From Hymenobacter rigui (GTDB lineage Bacteria; Bacteroidota; Bacteroidia; Cytophagales; Hymenobacteraceae): a stretch of 64,000 nucleotides of DNA. Shown here piece after piece: positions 26,304 to 34,150 of this stretch. Position 1 is the stretch's first letter; the number at the start of each line of letters is the position of its first letter. Location of the stretch: positions 421,602-485,601 of the forward strand of contig NZ_RWIT01000003.1 in the NCBI RefSeq assembly GCF_003944715.1. Direction: 5' to 3'. The notes beneath the pieces are model-generated. The model was not told the origin of the DNA, did not search any database, and saw only the letters and a list, made by a program, of their open reading frames with translations. The position numbers and the translations under genes are program-made.

Positions 26304-27728
26304 CTAATTGAACCGCTCCAGCGTGGTTTCGAGGTCGGCGAGGGTGGTTTCCTGAAAACGCAGGGTATCGGGGGCCGCCTCCCGGCCGGGGCGGGCCAGG
26401 AAGGGGGTTCCGTTTTCGTAGCGCAGCCCGATGATAGTGGCCCCGGCCGGAGCCGCCGCAAACTGGTACCCCCCGGCCTGGGCCGTGGCAGCCAGCACCA
26501 CGCGGTGGCCGGGTACCAGCAGCCGCACTGTCGTTTGGTCGTTAGTCGTTTCGGACGGCACAAACAGCGCGGCTGTGGCTCCCGTCCAGGGCCGGCCGGC
26601 GGCCAGCCACCCCAGGCGAGTAACCTGCAAAGCTCCGGGTGCGGCCGCCAATTCCTCGGTATCAGCAACAGCATCGGAAGCCGCTGGCACCGCTGCCACC
26701 GCCGCCGACTCCGGGGCAGTGGCCATGCCGGGCTCAAAGTGAAACCGAATGGGCAGTACCAGCTTCACCTTCACAAACTGGCCGTTCTGCTGGCCGGGCG
26801 TCCAGCGGCCCGAGGTCTGGCGCAGCACCCGTAACACTTCCTCGTCGCAGCCATTACCCAAACCCCGCACAATGCGCGGCTGCATCACGCGGCCGGCTTC
26901 ATCTATTATAAAGGAGGCGAAAACCAAGCCTTCCGTTTGGGCTTCCTGGGCCTGCCGGGGGTAACGAATCAGGCTATTGATATCGGCCGGACCTTGGCCG
27001 TAGCGGGGCATCTGCTGGGCTGTGGTCAGCACCTGCTCCGAGGCCGGTAGCTGCGCCTCGCCTTCCTGCCAGCGTACGGGCCCACCCGCGGGCTGCCCGT
27101 ACCACAGCGGTAGATTAGCCTGCCGACCCGCCAGCTCCAACTGCAACGCGCGGCCGGCCGCCAACGCCAGCTGTTGCCCCCCGGCCGTAGCCCGGACCAG
27201 CACGGCCCCGCTTAGCTCCAGCGGCGCGCCTGCCAGGGTTTCGGTCAGCAAATTCGACAGCAGCAGATCGGACGCGGCGTAGCACTCCTTCAGTTCCACC
27301 CACACCGGGCCGGTGGCCGGGCGCTGCCGGTTATCTACCAGTGCACTGGCCGGAATCCGTACGATGGTACCCTCCCGGCCACGCACTTCGGCGGCTTTGG
27401 TGGGGTCAATCTGGAAATACTCGCTGGCTTTGAGGGTCAGGTCCTGCAGGCGCGCTTCGGCCGGTGGCACGGCTCCGGGCAAACCAGGCCGGCTGCTGCT
27501 GCGGTACACAATCAGGGGAGCCCGTCGGCTGGTGGGCCGCTGCAGCCGGTGCCAGTCGCGCTGTACTGCACCTACGGGCTGAGCGAGGGAGTCGTAGGCC
27601 ACGGAATCGGCTAGGGCGGGGGCAGCGGAGGCGGGTTGGGGCCGCTGGGCTGGCCGCTCCGGTTGGCAGGCCAACAGGCTGCCCGCCAGCCCCAGATACA
27701 GCAAACGGACGGAGGTAGATTTCGGCAT
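26304..27728 (-). CDS. Lipoprotein with internal TonB C-terminal-type domain
   Basis: 474 residues. The N-terminus MPKSTSVRLLYLGLAGSLLAC is a lipoprotein signal (Cys 21). Middle segments include a surface-like region with GREGTIVRIPASAL. At about 265-345 there is a TonB_C-like domain (VFASFIIDEAGRVMQPRIV, RVLRQTSGRWTPGQQNGQFVKVKLVLPI). A C-terminal domain of about 120 residues follows. Typical TonB has an N-terminal inner-membrane helix and ends with this domain; here it is lipid-anchored and internal, so an energy-transducing role is unlikely. It is convergent with the ArnT-like gene, with 30 bp between the stops. Confidence 0.75.
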   Translation of the reverse strand: MPKSTSVRLLYLGLAGSLLACQPERPAQRPQPASAAPALADSVAYDSLAQPVGAVQRDWHRLQRPTSRRAPLIVYRSSSRPGLPGAVPPAEARLQDLTLKASEYFQIDPTKAAEVRGREGTIVRIPASALVDNRQRPATGPVWVELKECYAASDLLLSNLLTETLAGAPLELSGAVLVRATAGGQQLALAAGRALQLELAGRQANLPLWYGQPAGGPVRWQEGEAQLPASEQVLTTAQQMPRYGQGPADINSLIRYPRQAQEAQTEGLVFASFIIDEAGRVMQPRIVRGLGNGCDEEVLRVLRQTSGRWTPGQQNGQFVKVKLVLPIRFHFEPGMATAPESAAVAAVPAASDAVADTEELAAAPGALQVTRLGWLAAGRPWTGATAALFVPSETTNDQTTVRLLVPGHRVVLAATAQAGGYQFAAAPAGATIIGLRYENGTPFLARPGREAAPDTLRFQETTLADLETTLERFN

Positions 27729-27849
27729 AACAGGACTTTACGCGGGAATCCCCGGATTTATTGGCTGAAAGTCGGACTTTTCTGGTAAATACCTGATTGA
27801 AAACCGGTTTACTTTTTATTATCCCCCCTGCCACAACTACCCTGTTTGT

Positions 27850-28770
27850 ATGCTCGACCAGATAATTGACGCCCGGCCCGCGGCCCTGAGCCCCGGTTTT
27901 GAGGTGAAGCGCATCCTGCCCTACCGCCTGCGCCGCATGCTGGGCCCGTTCATCTTCATGGACCACGCCGGGCCGGTGCATCTGGCCCCGGAGCTGCTGC
28001 CCACGCTGGACGTGCTGCCGCACCCCCACATCGGCCTGAGCACCGTGAGCTACCTGTTTGGCGGGCAGGTTATGCACCGGGACAGTCTGGGCGTGGAGCA
28101 GGTGATTCGGCCGGGCGAGGTGAACTGGATGACGGCCGGCAGCGGCATTGCCCATTCCGAGCGGTTTGAGGACCCCGCCACCCTGGCCGGTGGGCAGCTG
28201 GAAATGCTGCAAACCTGGGTGGCCCTGCCCGAGGCCGACGAGGAAACGGCGCCCTCCTTCACTAACTACGCCCCCCACGAGCTGCCCATCTTCACCGATG
28301 CCGGTGTGTGGATGCGCCTGATTGCCGGCGACGCCTTCGGGCTGAAAAACAACGTCAAAACTCACTCGCCGCTGTTCTACCTGCACGTGGTGCTGCAGCC
28401 CGGCGCACGGTTCGGGCTGCCCCGCGGCTACCCCGAGCGGGGTGCCTACGTGGCCAAAGGGCTGCTGGAAGTGAACGGCCGCACCTATGGCCCCGGCCAG
28501 CTGCTGGTGTTTACGCCCGGCCTCGACCCGGTGCTGGTGGCCCACGAAGCCACCACCCTGATGCTGCTGGGCGGCGAGCCGCTGGGCGAGCGGTTTATCT
28601 GGTGGAACTTCGTGTCGTCGAGGAAGGAGCGCATCGAGCAGGCCAAAGCCGACTGGCAGGCCGGCCGCATCCAGCTACCACCCAACGATAACCACGAGTT
28701 CGTGCCCCTGCCCCAGGACAAAACCCGCCCTGCCGGTACCGGTTCCCCGCCTCCGCAGGCGTTGTCCTAG
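27850..28770 (+). CDS. Pirin family protein
   Basis: 306-residue bicupin. The N-terminal cupin carries the metal site in HPHIGLSTVSYLFGG and SGIAHSERFE, the pattern found in pirins with quercetinase activity. The C-terminal half has YLHVVLQPGARF and LLVFTPG strands. FIFMDHAGP near the start is also typical. Members act as iron-dependent redox regulators or quercetinases; the physiological role here is open. It is a single transcription unit divergent from the TonB-domain lipoprotein. Confidence 0.92.
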   Translation: MLDQIIDARPAALSPGFEVKRILPYRLRRMLGPFIFMDHAGPVHLAPELLPTLDVLPHPHIGLSTVSYLFGGQVMHRDSLGVEQVIRPGEVNWMTAGSGIAHSERFEDPATLAGGQLEMLQTWVALPEADEETAPSFTNYAPHELPIFTDAGVWMRLIAGDAFGLKNNVKTHSPLFYLHVVLQPGARFGLPRGYPERGAYVAKGLLEVNGRTYGPGQLLVFTPGLDPVLVAHEATTLMLLGGEPLGERFIWWNFVSSRKERIEQAKADWQAGRIQLPPNDNHEFVPLPQDKTRPAGTGSPPPQALS

Positions 28771-28798
28771 TAGCTCCACCGACTTTTTGCTGCACTAA

Positions 28799-28846
28799 AA
28801 TTAACACCAAAAATATTAGATATTTAAACTAAAATATTTAGCTTTA
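28799..28846 (+). promoter_or_regulatory. A+T-rich promoter-like region before the small ORF
   Basis: A pocket of A/T sequence with repeated AAATATT/ATATTTA tracts, ending in TAGCTTTA (28839-28846), a near match to TAnnTTTG. No clear -33 element. It lies 39 bases before the ATG of the 80-residue ORF. Confidence 0.4.
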
Positions 28847-28885
28847 CATCCTGTTCCCGCTCCCTCCTTTCCTTGCATCTGAGCT

Positions 28886-29128
28886 ATGAAAAACACGCTG
28901 GAGTACACTGTTTGCTGCCGCCTGACCCTGGCGCAGCTGGAATGTGGACAGGTGGTAGGCACCTTGCAGCGCAGACAGCAGGTCCGGACTACCACCACGG
29001 AGCTGAGTGAAGTGTTTGCCGACCTCTACGAGCAATTCCGCAGCCCGCAGCTGCTCGGCCTGCAAATCACCTCCATCAGTTCCCAGCCGGTGCCGGAACT
29101 GGCCGATTACCCGGAGCTACTGCAATAG
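28886..29128 (+). CDS. Small hypothetical protein, 80 residues
   Basis: MKNTLEYTVCCRLTLAQLEC begins a soluble 80-residue protein with no TM or signal. It has an Arg/Gln stretch LQRRQQVRTTTTEL, then LSEVFADLYEQF and a Pro-rich tail ending DYPELLQ. No family was recognised. It is supported as real by its own A/T-rich upstream region and a strong terminator 14 bases after the stop. It stands alone between the pirin gene and the convergent DPP-IV gene. Confidence 0.65.
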   Translation: MKNTLEYTVCCRLTLAQLECGQVVGTLQRRQQVRTTTTELSEVFADLYEQFRSPQLLGLQITSISSQPVPELADYPELLQ

Positions 29129-29142
29129 CTCATTGGGGAAAT

Positions 29143-29172
29143 AAAAAAGCCCCTCACGTGAGGGGCTTTTTT
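29143..29172. terminator. Perfect bidirectional terminator
   Basis: AAAAAAGCCCCTCAC followed by GTGAGGGGCTTTTTT, a perfect palindrome without a loop gap. It serves the small ORF and the convergent DPP-IV gene. Confidence 0.93.
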
Positions 29173-29211
29173 GTGCGCTGTGAATGGTCAGCTGCCACTC
29201 CGGGCAGTATC

Positions 29212-31422
29212 CTACAGGTTTTTCAGTACGAAATCCGTCATCTGGCGGTAGAGGTGCAGGCGGGTATTGCCGCCGTAGATGCCGTGGTTGCGGTTGGGGT
29301 AATAGAGCGTCTGGAAGTCCTTGTTGTTCTTCACCATGGCATCCACAAAGGCAATGGAGTTCTGGAAGTGCACGTTGTCGTCGCCGGTACCGTGGACGAG
29401 CAGGAGCTTGCCTTTGAGCTTGTCGGCGTGCTGCACGGGGGAGTTGTCGTCGTAGCCCTGCGGGTTTTCCTGGGGCGTTTTCAGGAACCGCTCGGTGTAC
29501 ACGGTGTCGTAGTAGCGCCAGTTGGTAACGGGGGCCACGGCAATGCCCATCTTGAACAGGTCGGCATTTTTGGTGAGAGCCAGGGTGGTCATGTAGCCGC
29601 CGAAGCTCCAGCCCCAGATGCCGATGCGGCTTTTATCCACGTAGGGCAGCGTGGCCAGGTACTTGGCTCCCTCGCCCTGGTCGATGGTTTCGAGCTTGCC
29701 CAGGTTGGCGTAGGTGACCTTCTTGAAGGCCGCGCCCCGGGCCCCGGTGCCACGCCCATCCACAATCACCACGATGTAGCCGTTTTCGGCCAGCATCTGG
29801 TGCCAGAGGTAGTTGGTGCCTCCCCAGGAGTCGGCGTTAGTCTGGGAGCCGGGGCCGCCGTACACATGCATGAGCACGGGGTACTTTTTGGTGGCGTCGA
29901 AATTGGTGGGCTTCAGCATCTGGCCGTTCAGCTCCACGCCTTCACTGGTTTTGAAGGTGAAGAACTCGGGCGTGGCCAGGTTGTACTGGCTTAGCTTCTC
30001 GCGCAGCTTGGCGTTGTCTTCCAGCACTTTCACCAGCTTGCCATCCTGCCCGCTACGCAGGCTTACCACGGCCGGTACCGCGGCCTCGGAGTGGTAGTTG
30101 AGGAAGTAGCGGGTATCGGGGCTGAGGTTTACGGCGTCGGTGCCGCGACCGGCTTCGCTGAGACGGGTTTTGCCCTTGCCCTTCAGGTCGATGCGGTAGA
30201 GGTGGCGCTGCAACGGGGAGCCTTCGGTGCTGGTGAAGTACACCAGACCCTTCTTTTCGTCGAAGCCGTTGATTTCGGTGATTTCCCAGTTGCCTTTGGT
30301 AATCTGGCGCACCGGCTTGCCCTTCATGTCATAGAGGTAGAGGTGGCGGTAGCCGTCCTTCTCACTGGTGAACAGGAATTCCTTGCCGCCGGCCAGGTAG
30401 CGCACATCGTCGGTGATGTCCACGTAGGCCTTATCGGTATCCGTAAGAACTACGCTGCTCTGGCCGGTTTTGGCGTTGGCGTGCAGGATTTCCAGCTTAT
30501 TCTGCAGGCGGTTCAGGCGCTGGATGCTGAGCAAATCGGCCGTCTGCGTCCAGAGGATGCGCGGGATGTACTGGTCGGTTTCGGTGCCCACGTCCATTTT
30601 GGCCGATTTGCCGGCGGCTACATCATAAGCCGAGATGCTGACGATGGAGTTTTTCTCGCCGGCCTTGGGGTACTTGTAGCGGTAGTCTTTGGGGTAGAGC
30701 GGGCCCCACTCCTGCATGTTGTACTCGGGCACCTGGCTTTCATCGAAGGTGTAGTAGGCCACGTAGCGCGAGTCGGGAGACCATTGAAAGCCCTGGGCGA
30801 AGGAAAATTCCTCCTCGTACACCCAGTCGGTGCCGCCGTTGATAATCTTGTTCAGGGCACCATCCGTCGTCACGGCGGTTTCCTGCATGGTAGCCAGGTC
30901 GGTTACGTACAGATTGTTGTCGCGCACGAAGGCCACGCGCTTGCCATCGGGCGAGAAGGTGGCGTAGAGCTGCTTGCCGCCGGCGCTCAGGGGTGTGAGC
31001 TTCTTGCTGGCCCGGTCGTACACGAAGAAGAACGACTTACTGCTGCGGCGGTAAATCGGCTCGGTATCAGTGCTGAACAGAATCTTGGTTTCGTCGGCGT
31101 TGAAGCTGTAGCCGTCCACCTGCAGCGGCTGCGTCTGGCCGGCTAGCTTCAGGTCCTGAGCCGCTACCAGGGTTTGCACGGGCTGGCCGGTGGTCACGTC
31201 GTTCTGCACCAAATCACCCTTGCTCAGGGAGGAGTAGAAGCGGCCGTCCTTCATCCAGTTGAAGCCGGGCACCGAGCGGGCCGAGAACGTGCCTTTCTGC
31301 CAGATGTCTTCGAGGGTGATATTCTGCTTTTGCTGGGCAACAGCTACCGGCGCGAAACCGGGTACCAAAGCGGGGCTGGCGGTAGTCAGGAACAGGGCCA
31401 GGCCCAAAGAGCGTAACGTCAT
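29212..31422 (-). CDS. Dipeptidyl peptidase IV family serine protease (S9B)
   Basis: ATG at 31422 gives a 736-residue protein with a signal peptide (MTLRSLGLALFLTTASPAL); the frame extends to 31482. The N-terminal beta-propeller includes YVAYYTFDESQVPEY and EEEFSFAQGF, the Glu-rich motif that binds the substrate N-terminus. The alpha/beta-hydrolase domain has the nucleophile Ser606 in GWSFGGYM, Asp681/682 in GTGDDNVHFQ and His713 in NRNHGIYGG. It cleaves X-Pro or X-Ala dipeptides from peptides in the periplasm or outside. Confidence 0.95.
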   Translation of the reverse strand: MTLRSLGLALFLTTASPALVPGFAPVAVAQQKQNITLEDIWQKGTFSARSVPGFNWMKDGRFYSSLSKGDLVQNDVTTGQPVQTLVAAQDLKLAGQTQPLQVDGYSFNADETKILFSTDTEPIYRRSSKSFFFVYDRASKKLTPLSAGGKQLYATFSPDGKRVAFVRDNNLYVTDLATMQETAVTTDGALNKIINGGTDWVYEEEFSFAQGFQWSPDSRYVAYYTFDESQVPEYNMQEWGPLYPKDYRYKYPKAGEKNSIVSISAYDVAAGKSAKMDVGTETDQYIPRILWTQTADLLSIQRLNRLQNKLEILHANAKTGQSSVVLTDTDKAYVDITDDVRYLAGGKEFLFTSEKDGYRHLYLYDMKGKPVRQITKGNWEITEINGFDEKKGLVYFTSTEGSPLQRHLYRIDLKGKGKTRLSEAGRGTDAVNLSPDTRYFLNYHSEAAVPAVVSLRSGQDGKLVKVLEDNAKLREKLSQYNLATPEFFTFKTSEGVELNGQMLKPTNFDATKKYPVLMHVYGGPGSQTNADSWGGTNYLWHQMLAENGYIVVIVDGRGTGARGAAFKKVTYANLGKLETIDQGEGAKYLATLPYVDKSRIGIWGWSFGGYMTTLALTKNADLFKMGIAVAPVTNWRYYDTVYTERFLKTPQENPQGYDDNSPVQHADKLKGKLLLVHGTGDDNVHFQNSIAFVDAMVKNNKDFQTLYYPNRNHGIYGGNTRLHLYRQMTDFVLKNL

Positions 31423-31560
31423 GTAAGGGGAAATGAAATGTCGGCGGGAATCCGGCGTTAAGGTAGTCAATGCGGCCCGCAAGGTTGCACGTAAGCCGGT
31501 GCCACGCCCGGCCAGCTCAGCAATCCGGGCGCGAAGCCGTGGCCCGTCTCAATCCATGAG

Positions 31561-31568
31561 TATCTTTA
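31561..31568 (+). promoter_or_regulatory. -7-like element (TATCTTTA) 7 bases before a start codon
   Basis: TATCTTTA matches TAnnTTTG at seven of eight positions and ends 7 bases before the ATG at 31576. This suggests an almost leaderless transcript for the lipoprotein gene. No clear -33 partner. Confidence 0.4.
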
Positions 31569-31575
31569 CCCTGCT

Positions 31576-32511
31576 ATGCGTTTTCGTCCTGCCTCCCTGC
31601 TGCTTTTCCCGATTTGCCTGACGGCCTGTGAGCCCGCGCTGGAGTCGGGGCCCCGCGTCAACTTCGTGGGCAGTTCCCGCTTCAACCCCGCTTCCCGCCG
31701 CATTACCACCATCGGCGACACGATTGCCGTGAAGGTGTTTGCGGAAGCCGGCAAAGACGATGCGCCGCTGACGCACCTGCTCATCAAAGCCGAATACCAG
31801 CCGGCCGCTTACCCTATTTTATATCCTTCTACCTACAAGGAAAGCGACGCACCCCGCTCCAGCCTGATTTACCTGGATACTACCTTCCAACGCACCGGGG
31901 AGTTTGCGTTTCAGAGCGTGCAGCCGGCGCGTACCACCGCCGGCAAAGAGGTCTGGACGTACACGTTCACCGATTCCGAAGGAAAAACCGGTGTCCGCAG
32001 CCTGTACCTGCGCCTGGGCCGCACCGATTCGGCAGTGGCTTATCATAGCTACACGGTGCCGCTGCAGGCCCCGGGCGCATTCGGGCGGCGCAGCTTTCTG
32101 GCCCTGCGCGAAGGCTTCACGCTGCCCAGCTTCTCCCTACGCAACATTCCCGACAACCAGAAGCTGGCGGACCTAGTGTATGTGCCGGGCAATACCACCA
32201 TCAACCCCGGCCTGGCCACTACCACCGATACCGGCCTGAAGCTGCCCTGGACCGGCCGCGCCACCGAAATCCATCCGACGCCCCTCACGGCTTCGGCGTT
32301 TGGCAACTACGCCACTACCGAGGATCTGACCAACATCGTCAATCAGTACCAGAGCCAGAAGTTCACGCCGGCCACGCGCACCGGGCCGCTTACCAAAGGG
32401 CAGGTTATTGCCTTTAAAACCCCCGACAACAAGTACGGCCTGCTACTGGTGCAGGACATTATCACCACCGGCATCCGGACCCTGGTGCTGCAGGTGCGTA
32501 TCACCAAGTAG
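31576..32511 (+). CDS. Hypothetical lipoprotein, 311 residues
   Basis: MRFRPASLLLFPICLTAC is a lipoprotein signal (Cys 18), followed by a beta-rich domain: SRRITTIGDTIAVKVFAEA, LTHLLIKAEYQP, LDTTFQRTGEFAFQ, YTFTDSEGKTGVRSLYLRLG. This looks Ig-like. The second half (LADLVYVPG, EDLTNIVNQYQSQKF, GQVIAFKTPDNKYGLLLVQDI) is the kind of segment seen in Bacteroidota envelope lipoproteins of unknown role. It has its own upstream element and a strong terminator, so it appears monocistronic. Confidence 0.8.
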   Translation: MRFRPASLLLFPICLTACEPALESGPRVNFVGSSRFNPASRRITTIGDTIAVKVFAEAGKDDAPLTHLLIKAEYQPAAYPILYPSTYKESDAPRSSLIYLDTTFQRTGEFAFQSVQPARTTAGKEVWTYTFTDSEGKTGVRSLYLRLGRTDSAVAYHSYTVPLQAPGAFGRRSFLALREGFTLPSFSLRNIPDNQKLADLVYVPGNTTINPGLATTTDTGLKLPWTGRATEIHPTPLTASAFGNYATTEDLTNIVNQYQSQKFTPATRTGPLTKGQVIAFKTPDNKYGLLLVQDIITTGIRTLVLQVRITK

Positions 32512-32529
32512 GTTCACCTTCGCCACCAA

Positions 32530-32575
32530 GCACAACGGCCGGCCCCACGCGCGTAGGGCCGGCCGTTGTGCTTTT
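32530..32575. terminator. Strong intrinsic terminator
   Basis: A long GC stem, GCACAACGGCCGGCCC paired with GGGCCGGCCGTTGTGC, and a short CTTTT tail. It lies between the convergent lipoprotein and OmpP1-like genes. Confidence 0.9.
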
Positions 32576-32586
32576 GCCAGATGGGT

Positions 32587-34065
32587 TTAGAACATGAACC
32601 CGGTGGTAATCGTGGTGGTGAAGCGCTTGCTGTCCGCCGTCACCACGGGGGTATTGGCGGCACTGTTCAGGAAGTAAGGGCTGTAGAGGCGGGTGCCGGT
32701 GGTGTAGGCACCGGCCAGATCCAGAAAAAAGTTCTTTTGCCGCATGCCTACTCCTCCCGTGTAGTAGGTACGGCTCTGGTCGGTGGCGCTGCTCTGGTAA
32801 GGGCTGCCGTAATGCGCATAGCCGGCCCGCACCCGAAATGCATCCAGCCGCAGCTCAGCCCCGGCCCGCAGGTTCACGGCGCTGCCGTACAGATCCTTGA
32901 TGGCGTCGTTATCGGGCCCGAAGTTTCGCTGGTCGTTGTAGTTGCTGAGGCGGGCGTTGGAATAGTCCACAAATTCCACGTCGCCGCTTACGAAGCCGTA
33001 TTTGCCCACTACTACGGCCACGCCGCCCGTAGCCCGGAACGGCGTTGCCAAAGAATAGCTGAAGGGCACGTCCATGGAAGAGCTGGCGGAAGTGTACGTT
33101 TGCCCATCCACCTTGATGGGCTTATCGAATGTGGCATTAAGCGCCGTGGTGTACGACTCGTTAAACTGATAGTACGTAGGCGTCTGCACCGATGCCCCGA
33201 TGCGCACGGCTTCTATGGGCTTATAGATGACGCCTACCCGGGCATTGATGCCGGTGCCCTTCGTATCCAGCGTGTTACGGAGCGTGAGGGAGCCAAACGA
33301 GGTGCCGGGGTTATTGTTGACGGGCTGAGAGTCGGAGGCCGTCAGGATGCTTTCGGACGTATAGCGGGAGCTGACAATACCGATACCGCCCCCGATATAC
33401 AGCTTATCCATATAGCTGGAGCCATACGCCAGGTCAAACTGCGTCTGGGCTCCGGTGGTGCGCACGGTTTCCGCCTGGTCCAGGTTACCCGTGTCGTTGA
33501 AGGGGTCGGAGATGAAGCGGCGGGTACCGGGTCCCGTATCATCGGTCAGGTACGTGTTGTAGGCCAGTTCATCCAGCTCAGCTCCCTGATCCTCGCTCAG
33601 GCGCTGAAAAATATCCTGGCTTAGTTCCGGGCGACCTTTATAACGCAGGCTTTGGTTGTAATCGGCTACCCGCGTAAGCCCAATGGCGAAGGAACCGGCT
33701 CGCCACGGGTTCGTATCATCGTCGGTCCGGCGGTTGGTGAATACTAGCCCCAGACTGGCCACGTTCAGGTTGCTGCGCGAGTCTGCCGTGGTGGTTCCGA
33801 AGGCGCGGCCATCGGTGTTGATGGAGCTAAATCCCGGCGAAAAGGTAAATTCCGAGCGTTGGAACATGCCCAGCCCGGCCGGGTTCACAGCTACCGAGCC
33901 GTAGTCGCCGCCTAGGGCAGCGGAGGCTCCGCCCAGCCCCAGCGTACGGGCAGTACCGGCCGGCTGCGATTGGGAGAAGCGCAGCGCATCGACGTTATAT
34001 TGGGCAAAGGCGTGGCTGGCCGAGCCCAACAGGGCAACGGCAAGGCCATATTTCAGCGTTTTCAT
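32587..34065 (-). CDS. OmpP1/FadL/TodX-family outer-membrane transporter
   Basis: 492 residues. Signal peptide MKTLKYGLAVALLGSASHAFA, then the family's N-terminal hatch pattern: ARTLGLGGASAALGGDYGSVAVNPAGLGMF. Barrel strands follow, with RIGASVQTPTYYQF and LRAGAELRLDAFRVRAGYAHYG, and a C-terminal strand ending TTITTGFMF with the terminal Phe expected for barrel assembly. The family imports hydrophobic molecules such as fatty acids or aromatics. It lies about 85 bp downstream of the Tyr/Gly-rich lipoprotein gene on the same strand. Confidence 0.9.
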   Translation of the reverse strand: MKTLKYGLAVALLGSASHAFAQYNVDALRFSQSQPAGTARTLGLGGASAALGGDYGSVAVNPAGLGMFQRSEFTFSPGFSSINTDGRAFGTTTADSRSNLNVASLGLVFTNRRTDDDTNPWRAGSFAIGLTRVADYNQSLRYKGRPELSQDIFQRLSEDQGAELDELAYNTYLTDDTGPGTRRFISDPFNDTGNLDQAETVRTTGAQTQFDLAYGSSYMDKLYIGGGIGIVSSRYTSESILTASDSQPVNNNPGTSFGSLTLRNTLDTKGTGINARVGVIYKPIEAVRIGASVQTPTYYQFNESYTTALNATFDKPIKVDGQTYTSASSSMDVPFSYSLATPFRATGGVAVVVGKYGFVSGDVEFVDYSNARLSNYNDQRNFGPDNDAIKDLYGSAVNLRAGAELRLDAFRVRAGYAHYGSPYQSSATDQSRTYYTGGVGMRQKNFFLDLAGAYTTGTRLYSPYFLNSAANTPVVTADSKRFTTTITTGFMF

Positions 34066-34150
34066 GGGAAAGGAAGAGAAGGGAACCCGGCTCCCGTACC
34101 GGAGCCGGGCCTAGTACAGATAACTGATTTCAGATTATGCTATCCGGGGC

